Origin: an uncultured Eubacteriales bacterium
Lineage (GTDB): Bacteria; Bacillota; Clostridia; Oscillospirales; Acutalibacteraceae
NCBI GenBank assembly: GCA_900540235.1
Contig: UQEY01000031.1
Coordinates: 1-22,546 of the forward strand
Direction of reading: 5' to 3'
DNA: 22,546 nucleotides
Shown: piece by piece, positions 1 through 7,842 of the stretch
Numbering within the stretch: the first letter of the stretch is position 1
Layout of the letters: each line of letters starts with the position of its first letter
The notes under the pieces: generated by a model
Told to the model about the DNA's origin: nothing
What the model saw: only the letters and a program-made list of their open reading frames with translations
Database searches by the model: none
Program-made: the position numbers and the translations under genes

Positions 1-2
1 TG

Positions 3-74
3 ACTGAGGGAGAGAAAAACTATAATGTGGCTGAAAGCCGTCAACCTATTATAAACAATAATTTGCCATTATAA
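3..74 (+). CDS. Possible C-terminal end of an upstream gene (partial)
   Basis: One plus-strand frame is open from the window edge to a TAA at 72-74. It reads as a plausible hydrophilic C-terminus ending in ...INNNLPL. The other two frames stop within the first seven bases. The family is not recognised, and 23 codons are too few to be sure it is coding. It ends just after the -35 box of the next promoter. Confidence 0.4.
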   Translation, partial: TEGEKNYNVAESRQPIINNNLPL

Positions 75-91
75 CAAATTTGTTATATAAT
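63..91 (+). promoter_or_regulatory. Promoter of the rlu-plc-luxS operon, apparently leaderless
   Basis: A TTGCCA box (63-68) and a TATAAT box (86-91) are separated by exactly 17 bases, close to the sigma-A consensus. Transcription would start near 97-99, which is the ATG at 99. No ribosome binding site precedes that ATG, so the mRNA is predicted to be leaderless. Confidence 0.7.
70..87. promoter_or_regulatory. 18-bp perfect palindrome in the promoter spacer (candidate operator)
   Basis: TATAACAAATTTGTTATA is a perfect inverted repeat lying between the -35 and -10 boxes and overlapping the first base pairs of the -10. The position would let a dimeric repressor block RNA polymerase. No T-run follows, so it is not an obvious terminator of the upstream gene. 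No regulator is identified. Confidence 0.5.
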
Positions 92-98
92 AAATTTT

Positions 99-947
99 AT
101 GAGAGAAATAATATTTGATATAAAAGAAAAAGACGACTCGGTTATGATAAGAGATTATCTTAGAAACTTCGGTGTGTCGTCATCACTTTTAACCAAACTT
201 AAACAGGACGAAAACGGAATAAAGTTAAACGGCAAATTTGCCAAAACGATTGAACGGCTAAAATCAGGTGACGAGCTCAAAATCAGTATAAAAAACAAGG
301 GCAAAATGCCGCCGAAATTTGAGTGCGACAAGGTAAGCGTGGCATACAGCGACGAAGATATTTTGGTGCTCAATAAGCCGCCGCTTATGCCGGTACACGA
401 AAGCAGAAACCACCGTGGCGATACTCTGGCAAATGTTTCGGCGTGCTTTCTTGACTTTGATTGCGCATTCAGGGCGGTTTACAGGCTCGACCGTGACACG
501 AGCGGTCTTGTGCTTATTGCGAAAAACGAACTTGCGGCAAGTAAACTTGCCTGCAATGTCAAGAAAGACTACTATGCAGTTGTAAGCGGAGTGTTTGAGG
601 GAAGCGGCACGATTGATTTGCCGATAAGAAGAGTAGGGGAAAGCATAATTGAACGGGGAGTTTTTGACGACGGCGAAAGGGCAGTTACTCACTGGAACGC
701 CGTTAAAACCGACGGTGAAAATACGCTTCTTAAAATTAATCTTGAAACGGGACGAACTCACCAAATAAGGGTGCACTTTGCCCACCTTGGTCATCCGCTT
801 TTAGGTGACTCGCTTTACGGCGGAAATTTGACAAAAATCGACCGTCAGGCGCTCCACTGCAAAACAATTTATTTTACTCATCCGATTACAGGCAAAAGCG
901 TAACGGTTGACTGCGATTTTCCAAATGATTTTAAAGGACTGATTTAA
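99..947 (+). CDS. RluA-family 23S rRNA/tRNA pseudouridine synthase
   Basis: The 282-residue protein isomerises uridine to pseudouridine in structured RNA. An S4-like RNA-binding region (about residues 15-65, with a KLNGK-type turn) precedes the catalytic domain. The family motif RLDRDTSG lies at 129-136, with Asp131 as the expected catalytic aspartate. The conserved block LETGRTHQIRVHFAHLGHP spans about 215-233. Size and domain order fit RluD/RluA-type enzymes of Firmicutes, but the target uridine cannot be told from the sequence. ATG 99 is chosen because the S4-type N-terminus aligns from there and no better-placed start with a ribosome binding site exists. The stop shares a base with the next start (TAATG), so the two genes are translationally coupled. 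Confidence 0.9.
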   Translation: MREIIFDIKEKDDSVMIRDYLRNFGVSSSLLTKLKQDENGIKLNGKFAKTIERLKSGDELKISIKNKGKMPPKFECDKVSVAYSDEDILVLNKPPLMPVHESRNHRGDTLANVSACFLDFDCAFRAVYRLDRDTSGLVLIAKNELAASKLACNVKKDYYAVVSGVFEGSGTIDLPIRRVGESIIERGVFDDGERAVTHWNAVKTDGENTLLKINLETGRTHQIRVHFAHLGHPLLGDSLYGGNLTKIDRQALHCKTIYFTHPITGKSVTVDCDFPNDFKGLI

Positions 948-1867
948 TGCCTGCATATTCAACTCACTATCTTTTTGCAAAAGAACTTGAAGAAGATATT
1001 AAAAATACTGTTGATTTTGACCTTGATGAGTGCGCATATTTTGTCGGCACGCAAGGACCCGATATATTTTTTGACCATAGGGTTATGCCGTGGATGGCTG
1101 GCAAAACGCTTAGAAAAGTCGGCTCGCTTCTTCACCGCTCAAAACCTGCCGAAATATTAAACGAGATGAGAAGTTATATCAATCTTTCAAATGAAAAGGA
1201 TATAGCAAAATCGTACGCCGCAGGGTTCATTTTGCACTATGCACTTGATTGCAAATGCCATCCGTTTGTGTATGCGCTTCAAAACAAAATCACTCGGCAA
1301 TTTTCTAAAATCAATCCGCACTCGGCGCACAATACTATTGAATTTTCAATGGATGTTTACCTGCTTAATAAAAGGCTTAATATCGAACTGCCATACGCTT
1401 TTGACACGGCTTCCACGATGAAACTTGCCGATAAATCGCTTGATGAACTCGGCAAAATGATTAGCTTTGTAACAACAAAAGTGACGGGCAAAGCCGTTTC
1501 GCCCGGTGACTGTGTAACTGCGGTTAAAGATTTAAAATATGTTCAAAAGTTGACTACGGATAAAAACGGCAAAAAAGAAAAATTTGTATGCGTGATTGAC
1601 AGGGCAATCGCCGCATTTTCAAATAATTTTGAATTAAAAACTTTGCTTCGCCCAAAAGACTTGGAAAATGCAAAAAAATATGGTAATATAGAGCGAGAGA
1701 TATGGCAATCGCCTTTTGATAATGAAAAAAGGAACGACAGTTTTGAAGATTTATTTAATTTTGCAAAAGAAGATGCGCTCAAAATTGTTGAAAGCTTTTT
1801 CGCTGGCGAGGATACTTATAAAATAACGCAAAATAAATCATTTTTAACAGGAGTTGAAGTTAAATGA
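947..1867 (+). CDS. Zinc-dependent phospholipase C family protein
   Basis: The 306-residue protein has the spaced His/Asp pattern of the zinc-dependent phospholipase C fold (Pfam PF00882). The candidate metal ligands are His7, Asp39 (GPDIFF), His63, His97 and Asp101 in the GFILHYALDCKCHPF block, and His128/Glu132/Asp136 in HNTIEFSMD. It has no signal peptide, unlike secreted clostridial alpha-toxins, so it is probably a cytoplasmic member of unknown substrate rather than a toxin. It overlaps the rlu gene by one base and luxS by four (ATGA). An AAAGGA ribosome binding site lies nine bases upstream. The family is well supported; the activity is inferred. Confidence 0.8.
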   Translation: MPAYSTHYLFAKELEEDIKNTVDFDLDECAYFVGTQGPDIFFDHRVMPWMAGKTLRKVGSLLHRSKPAEILNEMRSYINLSNEKDIAKSYAAGFILHYALDCKCHPFVYALQNKITRQFSKINPHSAHNTIEFSMDVYLLNKRLNIELPYAFDTASTMKLADKSLDELGKMISFVTTKVTGKAVSPGDCVTAVKDLKYVQKLTTDKNGKKEKFVCVIDRAIAAFSNNFELKTLLRPKDLENAKKYGNIEREIWQSPFDNEKRNDSFEDLFNFAKEDALKIVESFFAGEDTYKITQNKSFLTGVEVK

Positions 1868-2340
1868 AAACTATACCAAGCTTTCAAATAGACCACAATA
1901 TTCTTAAAAGGGGTATTTATATCAGCCGAATTGACGACGATATCACAACTTATGATATTCGTATGCGTGAACCAAACAGAGAACCGGTTATGACAAATGC
2001 CGCAATGCATACTATCGAGCACCTCTTTGCAACATATGTGCGCAACACCGAATTCGGCGACAATATTATTTATTTCGGCCCTATGGGTTGCAGAACGGGT
2101 TTCTACTTTTTAACAAGAAGCCTTAGCGATACATATTCAATAAATCTTATTAAAGAAGCGTTTCAGTTTATAGTTGATTATTGGGGCGTTGTTCCGGGCG
2201 TTTCACCAAAAGAGTGCGGCAACTGCCTTGACCATAATCTTCCGCAGGCTAAAGAGGAGGCAAAGGCTTTCCTTGAAGTGATTAAGGACTGGACAAAAGA
2301 TGACCTCAAATATCCTACCGCAGAGGACGAGGAAAAATAA
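1864..2340 (+). CDS. luxS: S-ribosylhomocysteine lyase LuxS
   Basis: The 158-residue protein cleaves S-ribosylhomocysteine to homocysteine and the autoinducer-2 precursor DPD in the activated methyl cycle. The metal-binding motif HTIEH lies at 49-53 and the third ligand is expected at Cys118 (ECGN). The catalytic cysteine is Cys76 in MGCRTGFYF. Length and motifs match full-length LuxS. It is the last gene of the operon, starts inside the stop of the preceding gene (ATGA) and has an AGGAG site ten bases upstream. No Pfs nucleosidase, the preceding step of the pathway, is encoded in this window. A strong hairpin terminator follows within about 15 bases. Confidence 0.96.
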   Translation: MKTIPSFQIDHNILKRGIYISRIDDDITTYDIRMREPNREPVMTNAAMHTIEHLFATYVRNTEFGDNIIYFGPMGCRTGFYFLTRSLSDTYSINLIKEAFQFIVDYWGVVPGVSPKECGNCLDHNLPQAKEEAKAFLEVIKDWTKDDLKYPTAEDEEK

Positions 2341-2351
2341 TATTTTAAATT

Positions 2352-2390
2352 AAAAGGCTCAGGGAAACAAGTTCCTTGAGCCTTTTGTTT
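2352..2390. terminator. Bidirectional intrinsic terminator between luxS and the aldo/keto reductase gene
   Basis: A 15-bp stem (2352-2366 with 2372-2386, one G-U pair, five-base loop) has A-tracts on one side and T-tracts on the other. It can therefore end both the plus-strand luxS operon and the convergent minus-strand operon, whose last stop codon (2389-2391) sits at its edge. Confidence 0.85.
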
Positions 2391-3384
2391 ATGTTAAGCT
2401 TAATTTATCTATTGCTTTAAGTTCATCTGAACAAAATGAAGTATTTTGAATTGCCTTGATATTATCAAGTATTTGCTCCGGCTTTGACGCACCGATTAAA
2501 ACGGAAGTAACAATGCCGTCTTTAAGTACCCAAGCAAGTGCCATTTCTGCAAGAGTTTGACCTCGCTCTTCCGCTATTTTTGAAAGCGCCTTGATTTTTT
2601 CAATCTTATCTTCTGTAATAGCCGACTGCTTTAAAAATCTGTTATCCCTTGCAACTCTGCTGTCGCTCGGAATACCGTTTAAATATCTGTTTGTGAGCAG
2701 TCCCTGAGCAAGCGGACTGAAAGCGATTATGCCCTTGTTAAGCTTCGCCGCCGTTTGCTTTAAGCCGTTATTTTCAATCGTTCGGTCAAAGATTGAATAG
2801 CGGTTTTGATTTATTATAAACGGACACTTCAAATCAGTTAAAATTTTGCACGCTTTTTCCAAATTTTCGCCGTCATAGTTTGAAATGCCGACATAAAGCG
2901 CCTTGCCGCTTTGAACCGCTGTGGCGAGTGCGCCCATAGTTTCTTCAAGCGGAGTTTCGGGGTCGAGGCAGTGGTGATAAAAAATATCGACATAATCAAG
3001 ACCCATACGCTGCAGGCTTTGGTCAAGACTTGCAATAAGATATTTTCGACTGCCGTTTCTGCAACCGTAAGGACCGTCCCACATTTCGTAGCCTGCCTTT
3101 GTGCTGATAATCATTTCGTCACGGTAAGCTTTCATTTCCTGATTGAAGATTTTGCCGAAATTCTTTTCGGCGCTTCCCGGTTCGGGTCCGTAGTTGTTGG
3201 CAAGGTCAAAGTGGGTAATGCCGTTGTCAAATGCAGTAAAGCAAAGCTCTTTCATATTTGAATAAAGGCAGTTGTCGCCGAAATTATGCCAAAAGCCGAG
3301 CGATACCGCAGGAAGCTTCAAACCGCTGTTGCCGCACCTGTTATATATCATAGTGTCATATCTTTTGTCGTTTGCAAAATACAT
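2389..3384 (-). CDS. Aldo/keto reductase, YghZ/GprA-like
   Basis: The 331-residue NADPH-dependent carbonyl reductase has the catalytic tetrad visible as Asp60, Tyr65 (DLANNYGPEPGSAE), Lys96 (STKAGYEMWDGPYG) and His137 or His138 (YHHCLDPETPLEETM). The N-terminus MYFANDKRYDTM and the LGFWHNFG segment resemble E. coli YghZ (L-glyceraldehyde-3-phosphate reductase) and Kv-beta-like AKRs, which supports the longer start. An AAAGG site lies seven bases upstream. The gene follows the B-repeat protein by 12 bases and is the last gene of the mgl operon, so it may act on a sugar-derived aldehyde. That substrate is an inference. Confidence 0.88.
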   Translation of the reverse strand: MYFANDKRYDTMIYNRCGNSGLKLPAVSLGFWHNFGDNCLYSNMKELCFTAFDNGITHFDLANNYGPEPGSAEKNFGKIFNQEMKAYRDEMIISTKAGYEMWDGPYGCRNGSRKYLIASLDQSLQRMGLDYVDIFYHHCLDPETPLEETMGALATAVQSGKALYVGISNYDGENLEKACKILTDLKCPFIINQNRYSIFDRTIENNGLKQTAAKLNKGIIAFSPLAQGLLTNRYLNGIPSDSRVARDNRFLKQSAITEDKIEKIKALSKIAEERGQTLAEMALAWVLKDGIVTSVLIGASKPEQILDNIKAIQNTSFCSDELKAIDKLSLT

Positions 3385-3396
3385 ATTTTTGCCTTT

Positions 3397-3765
3397 CTAT
3401 TTCTTTTCCCAGCCGGAATAAAGAGTTAAGCTGTCGCTCACGGTGTCTTTAGTTATGTCAAACTGCTTTGTGCAGTCCTTGTCAAGATACCAGCCGGTAA
3501 AAGTGTATCCCTCTTTTACCGGGTTTTCCTCAACATCAACAAGCTGACCGTACATAACCTTTTGGTTGTCAATTTGCGAGCCGCCGTCGGTGTTAAAGGT
3601 GACAGTGAAGCCTGCGTGACTTACCGCAAAAATCATACAGGCGATAAGAACGATGATACCTGTGAGTATAAGCTTGTCTGCCGTTTTAACCGACATTTTT
3701 ATGTTTCGATAAAGTCCTCCCGGCTTACGCTCGGTGTTAAGGGAAATTGTGTTGTTATCGTTCAT
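3397..3765 (-). CDS. Small membrane-anchored protein with one InlB-type B-repeat
   Basis: The protein has about 122 residues. A short cytoplasmic N-terminus is followed by one hydrophobic segment (LILTGIIVLIACMIFAVSHA) and a single Listeria-Bacteroides B-repeat (PF09479). The repeat hallmarks are VTFNTDGG, the EGYTFTGWYLD turn and a terminal LYSGW. The repeat should face outside. ATG 3765 is preferred over the GTG at 3774, which would sit only two bases from the AAAGG ribosome binding site. It begins about 50 bases after mglC and ends 12 bases before the aldo/keto reductase, so it is probably co-transcribed with the transporter. A role near the sugar importer is not established for this family. 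Confidence 0.75.
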   Translation of the reverse strand: MNDNNTISLNTERKPGGLYRNIKMSVKTADKLILTGIIVLIACMIFAVSHAGFTVTFNTDGGSQIDNQKVMYGQLVDVEENPVKEGYTFTGWYLDKDCTKQFDITKDTVSDSLTLYSGWEKK

Positions 3766-3814
3766 ATTTTTCACTGCCTTTCAAAAAGAGGTATATGAGG
3801 TATTTTCAAATTAA

Positions 3815-4906
3815 TTATCTGCGGGCAAGATATTTTCTCATATCGATTGCGCACGCAACAAGAATGATTACACCTTTAATGATGTAAAGCATATTTGCAG
3901 AAACCGAGAGGAAGTTAAGACCTGCAAAGATAATCTGCAAAAGAAGTACGCCGATAACGATACCGCTGATTTTACCGGTACCGCCTACAAATGATACGCC
4001 GCCGATTACGCATGCTGCGATAGCGTCACATTCGTAGTTAAGACCTGTGTTAGCTGAGCAAGAAGCGATACGGGCACCCTCAATGAAACCGGTGATACCG
4101 TACATAACGCCTGCAAGAACGAATACCATCAAGATTGTCATAAACACATTTACGCCCGATACTCTTGCAGCTTCTTCGTTTGAACCTACGGCAAACATAT
4201 TTTTGCCAAACTTGGTTTTGTTCCAAATTATCCACATAATTGCTGTTAAAATTACGGAGTAGAGAACATATTTAGGAATTGCAACGCCGCCGATTGTGAA
4301 AAGTGTGCCGGTGATAAAGCTTGTGTATGAAGCGTCAAGACCGGAAAGAGTTTGACCGTTGTTGCCGCCAATCATAAGGTACATAAGAACTGTACCGAAA
4401 ACGATAAGCTGAGTTGAAAGGGTAACGATAAACGGATGAAGCTTAAACTTAGCAACAAAGAAACCGTTTACAAGACCTACAACTGCGCCTATTGCGATAA
4501 CTGCAAGGAATACTACAATGAGGGGCATTGTGTTAAGATTTGGAAACATCTTGTTTGCATACCCTGTCATTTGAAGAAGCGAAGCCGCAACGCAGGCGGT
4601 AAGACCTACGCATCGACCGGCTGAAATATCGGTACCCGTTAATACGATACATCCCGCAATACCCAAAGCGATAGGAAGCTTTGCGGCAGTGAGCGAAACG
4701 ATATTAACTATTGACGAAACGCTCAAAAACGCAGGAACTTTAATTGCAATAAAAATTACTGCTATTGCAATGATTATGTACATTGCGTTGTTAAATAATA
4801 AATCTGTTATTAGTCTTTTTTTGTCGTCCTTGTCTGCCGCTTTGAATTTTTCAACCCAAAGTGAAAGACGGGAACGCTTAACTTTTTTTACACTTGTGTC
4901 AGCCAT
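3815..4906 (-). CDS. mglC: Galactose/methyl-galactoside ABC transporter permease MglC
   Basis: The 363-residue polytopic protein of the RbsC/MglC (BPD_transp_2) family forms the membrane channel of the sugar importer. It has around ten hydrophobic segments and the family loop GVNVFMTILMVFVLAG. A GGVSFVGGTGKISG block near the C-terminus is typical of MglC/RbsC. The start at 4906 (MADTSVKK) is favoured because a perfect AAGGAGGA site (4914-4921) lies just upstream. A longer reading from 4939 would put that site inside the gene and overlap mglA. The gap to the mglA stop is 13 bases, so the genes are tightly coupled. Confidence 0.92.
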   Translation of the reverse strand: MADTSVKKVKRSRLSLWVEKFKAADKDDKKRLITDLLFNNAMYIIIAIAVIFIAIKVPAFLSVSSIVNIVSLTAAKLPIALGIAGCIVLTGTDISAGRCVGLTACVAASLLQMTGYANKMFPNLNTMPLIVVFLAVIAIGAVVGLVNGFFVAKFKLHPFIVTLSTQLIVFGTVLMYLMIGGNNGQTLSGLDASYTSFITGTLFTIGGVAIPKYVLYSVILTAIMWIIWNKTKFGKNMFAVGSNEEAARVSGVNVFMTILMVFVLAGVMYGITGFIEGARIASCSANTGLNYECDAIAACVIGGVSFVGGTGKISGIVIGVLLLQIIFAGLNFLSVSANMLYIIKGVIILVACAIDMRKYLARR

Positions 4907-4919
4907 AATGAATTCCTCC

Positions 4920-6455
4920 TTAAACATATTTAGCCGCAAGAGTCATAATTTCTTCCTGATTTGTTGTCTTTGCGTCAACTTCACCCGAAAGTCTGCCGCC
5001 CGACATAACAAGAATTTTGTCGCATACGCCCAAAAGCTCTGCCATTTCGGAAGAAACCATAATGACTGTTTTGCCCTTTTTGGCAAGGTCTAAAATAAGC
5101 TGATAAATTTCATATTTTGCGCCTACATCAATACCTCTTGTAGGTTCGTCAAGAAGAAGCACCGTAGGGTCTGTCAAAAGCCATCTTGCAAGAATAACCT
5201 TTTGCTGGTTACCACCTGAAAGAGAACTGATTTTTGTTTCCTGAGTAGGAGTTTTAACTCTGAGTGATTTTATATATTCGTCAGTCGTGTCTTTCATTTT
5301 CTTTTTGTTAAGAAACGGACCCGTCTGATATTTTTTTAAACTTGAAATGGTGGTATTTTCCCTGATGTTTAAAATGCCGAAAATACCTGTAGCACGCCTT
5401 TCCTCGGTTAAAAGAGCAAAGCCGTTTTTGATTGATTCGTGCGGATTTCTGTTTTTTACCTCTTTGCCGCCCAGCGTTATTTTGCCGCCTTTTTTGGTGG
5501 TGATGCCGAAAATTTGCTCAAGCAGTTCCGTTCTGCCCGAGCCGTCAAGCCCTGCAACACCGAGAATTTCGCCTTTTTTTGCTTCAAAAGAAACATCGCT
5601 GAGATTTGTGTACTCGCCGCTGAGGTTTTCAACTTTAAGAAGAACATCGCCGATTTCGTTATCTTTTTCTGGGTAACGGTTTGTAAGTTCACGACCTACC
5701 ATAAGTTTGATAATCTCATCCATAGTAAGATCAGCCGCCTTCTTTGTTGCTATCCATTTGCCGTCACGCATAATTGTTACTTCATCGCTTATGCGCAAGA
5801 TTTCTTCCATTTTGTGAGAAATATAAATAATGCCGCAACCTCTGTCCCTAAGCATATTGATAATACGGAAAAGGTGCTCAACTTCTTCCTCTGTAAGCGA
5901 AGATGTAGGCTCGTCAAAAACAATTATCTTTGAGTTGTAGGAAACTGCTTTTGCGATTTCAACCATTTGCCTTTGCGAAACCGACATTGTGCTCATAACC
6001 GTTTTGGGGTCAACATTGATGTCAAGGTCTTTAAAAACCTTCATCGTTTCATCATACATTTTCTTTTCACTTGTGAAAGGAAGATATTTTGAAACTTTCG
6101 GAAATCTGCCAAGCCACATATTGTCCATAACATTGCGCTTGAGCGCCTGGTTGAGTTCCTGGTGTACCATTGCAACACCGTTTTCAAGAGCTTCTTTACT
6201 GTTTTTGTAATTTACCTCTTGTCCCTCAACATAAATGTGACCGTTATCTTTGCTGTAAACACCGAAAAGACATTTCATAAGTGTAGACTTGCCTGCACCG
6301 TTTTCGCCCATAAGTGCGTGAACCGTACCTCTTTTAACAGTGAGCTGAGCGTGGTCGAGCGCTTTAACACCGGGGAAAGTCTTTTCTATATCAACCATTT
6401 TTAACAATATATCTTTGTCAGTTGCAGAAACGGAATTGTTTATATTGTTTTGCAT
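4920..6455 (-). CDS. mglA: Galactose/methyl-galactoside ABC transporter ATP-binding protein MglA
   Basis: The protein is a tandem two-domain ATPase of the sugar importer, 511 residues from the start chosen here. The N-terminal half has Walker A GENGAGKST (50-58), a degenerate signature SVSQRQMVEIAKA (158-170) and Walker B IIVFDEPTS. The C-terminal half has the degenerate Walker A GLDGSGRTE (302-310), the signature LSGGNQQKV (412-420) and Walker B VLLLDEPTRGID. This is the normal MglA/RbsA arrangement. ATG 6455 is preferred to ATG 6470 because a GGGAG site fits it. It lies between mglB and mglC in the usual mglBAC order. Confidence 0.93.
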   Translation of the reverse strand: MQNNINNSVSATDKDILLKMVDIEKTFPGVKALDHAQLTVKRGTVHALMGENGAGKSTLMKCLFGVYSKDNGHIYVEGQEVNYKNSKEALENGVAMVHQELNQALKRNVMDNMWLGRFPKVSKYLPFTSEKKMYDETMKVFKDLDINVDPKTVMSTMSVSQRQMVEIAKAVSYNSKIIVFDEPTSSLTEEEVEHLFRIINMLRDRGCGIIYISHKMEEILRISDEVTIMRDGKWIATKKAADLTMDEIIKLMVGRELTNRYPEKDNEIGDVLLKVENLSGEYTNLSDVSFEAKKGEILGVAGLDGSGRTELLEQIFGITTKKGGKITLGGKEVKNRNPHESIKNGFALLTEERRATGIFGILNIRENTTISSLKKYQTGPFLNKKKMKDTTDEYIKSLRVKTPTQETKISSLSGGNQQKVILARWLLTDPTVLLLDEPTRGIDVGAKYEIYQLILDLAKKGKTVIMVSSEMAELLGVCDKILVMSGGRLSGEVDAKTTNQEEIMTLAAKYV

Positions 6456-6483
6456 ATGTATCGCTCCCATCTGCTTTTAATAG

Positions 6484-6512
6484 TACGGTTGAGGCAAAAC
6501 GCCCCAACCGTA
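6484..6512 (-). promoter_or_regulatory. Stem-loop between mglB and mglA
   Basis: Arms 6484-6495 and 6501-6512 form a 12-position stem with one mismatch and a five-base loop. No U-run follows on the minus strand, so it is a poor terminator. Known parallels in binding-protein operons suggest it protects the upstream mglB message or partly attenuates mglAC, giving more binding protein than transporter. That role is inferred. Confidence 0.6.
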
Positions 6513-6529
6513 TTTTCAATAAATTTATA

Positions 6530-7642
6530 TTATTCTGCCGAGTCTGCTGTGTATGCTGAGTAAGGAATGTTAACTCTCCAAGTGCCTACAACATTTGCAG
6601 TGTCGATACCGTCAAGTGCATTTGCACCGTCAAGGTAGTTTTTCATAATACTTGTGATAGCTTCAGCCATACCCTGTGCGTCCTGCTTGATTGTACCAAT
6701 CATTGAACCTGACTTGATAGCTGATTTAGCTGCGTCTGTTGCGTCAACACCGAATACAGGAATAACCTTTTTGCCGTCTTTGTTGTATCCTGCTGTTTGA
6801 AGTGCAGATACTGCGCCGAGTGCCATTTCGTCATTGTTTGCTATTACAAGCTCAATCATATTTTTGTTTGATTCTGTGTACTGAGCAAGAGCGGTGCTCA
6901 TATAGTTTGTAGCTGCTGCCGATGACCATAAACCATCCTGGTCAACAAGGTACTTGTTTTTGTTAGCTGAATCGTAGAACTCAAGGTTAGGCTTGCCTGC
7001 TTCTTTAAGAACTGCGTTAGCGTCTTCAACACCGTATTTTGTGCGGGCGATTGCTTCCATATTGCCCTCTTGACCCTTAAACATTACATAGCTGATTTTG
7101 CCGTCGCCGTTAAGGTCAAGCTTGTCATAATTGTTTACAAGATATTCGCCAATCATCTTGCCCTGCATATGACCTGCCTGCTCGTAGTCTGTACCTACGA
7201 ATACGCACTTGTCATAGCTTTCAATAACTGTTTGGTCAACAGAACGGTTAAAGAAAATAACAGGAACATTTTGTGCCTTTGCAAGGTTGATAATGTTTTG
7301 AGCTGCGTCATTTGAACCGGTGTCAACTACATTAACAATAAGCATTGACGAACCTTTTGCAAGTGCTGTTTGAACCTGCTCGGTCTGTGTTGTTTGGTTG
7401 CCGTTTGCGTCGTAATCGTTATAGGTGTAACCGCCGTCTTTTAAAATTTTGTCCATTGCTGAACGAACGGTTGAAATGTATGCGTCGCTGAAGGTGTAAT
7501 AGAATACCGAAATTTCACCTTTTGCGCTTGACGCCGGTTTCGTTGTAGTACCGTTGTCGTTCGCTTTTGAAGAACAAGCTGCAAAACCTACTACCATTAC
7601 TACTGCTAATAATAATGCCAATAACTTTTTCATCTTTTTCAT
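6530..7642 (-). CDS. mglB: Galactose/glucose-binding lipoprotein MglB
   Basis: This 370-residue substrate-binding lipoprotein has a signal peptide ending in GFAAC, with Cys23 as the lipidation site. The mature part is a type-I periplasmic-binding fold. The calcium-binding loop DLNGDGKIS (176-184), followed by KGQEGNMEAIART, matches the EF-hand-like loop region of E. coli MglB. This separates it from ribose- and xylose-binding relatives. VFVGTDYEQAGHMQG and ANNDEMALGAVSAL are further family segments. It is the first gene of the importer operon, with an AAGGAGG site upstream. Galactose or glucose is the likely ligand, but the binding pocket was not modelled. Confidence 0.92.
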   Translation of the reverse strand: MKKMKKLLALLLAVVMVVGFAACSSKANDNGTTTKPASSAKGEISVFYYTFSDAYISTVRSAMDKILKDGGYTYNDYDANGNQTTQTEQVQTALAKGSSMLIVNVVDTGSNDAAQNIINLAKAQNVPVIFFNRSVDQTVIESYDKCVFVGTDYEQAGHMQGKMIGEYLVNNYDKLDLNGDGKISYVMFKGQEGNMEAIARTKYGVEDANAVLKEAGKPNLEFYDSANKNKYLVDQDGLWSSAAATNYMSTALAQYTESNKNMIELVIANNDEMALGAVSALQTAGYNKDGKKVIPVFGVDATDAAKSAIKSGSMIGTIKQDAQGMAEAITSIMKNYLDGANALDGIDTANVVGTWRVNIPYSAYTADSAE

Positions 7643-7687
7643 AAAGATTACCTCCTTAAATTTATTGTTAAGTCATTTAGCATCTTC

Positions 7688-7759
7688 ATTATATCGTTGC
7701 CTCAAGTGAAAATAAATGTAATATTTTATTCAATGTGTATAAAATTTTACGATTTTTAC
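7688..7759 (-). promoter_or_regulatory. Probable activator-dependent promoter of the mgl operon
   Basis: A perfect TATAAT (-10; 7693 down to 7688) lies about 45 bases before the mglB start. At 17-bp spacing the -35 position (7711-7716) reads TTTATT, a poor match. Upstream of it, TTTTAC occurs twice on the plus strand (7745-7750 and 7754-7759), nine bases apart. A weak -35 with direct repeats upstream fits activation by an AraC-type regulator such as the one encoded at 10536-12119. The repeats are short and AT-rich, so that part is tentative. Confidence 0.45.
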
Positions 7760-7792
7760 AAATTATTATGGTTAAGTTGTGATTTTGATATA

Positions 7793-7832
7793 AAAAAACA
7801 CCCGAATATGCCGAGGTGACACATTCGGGTGA
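7793..7832 (-). terminator. Intrinsic terminator of the sensor operon
   Basis: The stem CACCCGAAT/ATTCGGGTG (7800-7808 with 7824-7832), with two further pairs inside, is followed on the minus strand by seven T residues. It lies about ten bases after the stop of the binding-protein gene and separates the sensor operon from the mgl promoter. Confidence 0.85.
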
Positions 7833-7842
7833 GTTGATTTGT

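Noticed and set aside
947..1867. Secreted alpha-toxin-like phospholipase C
   Set aside because: There is no signal peptide or C-terminal membrane-binding domain, and the gene is in an operon with housekeeping genes.
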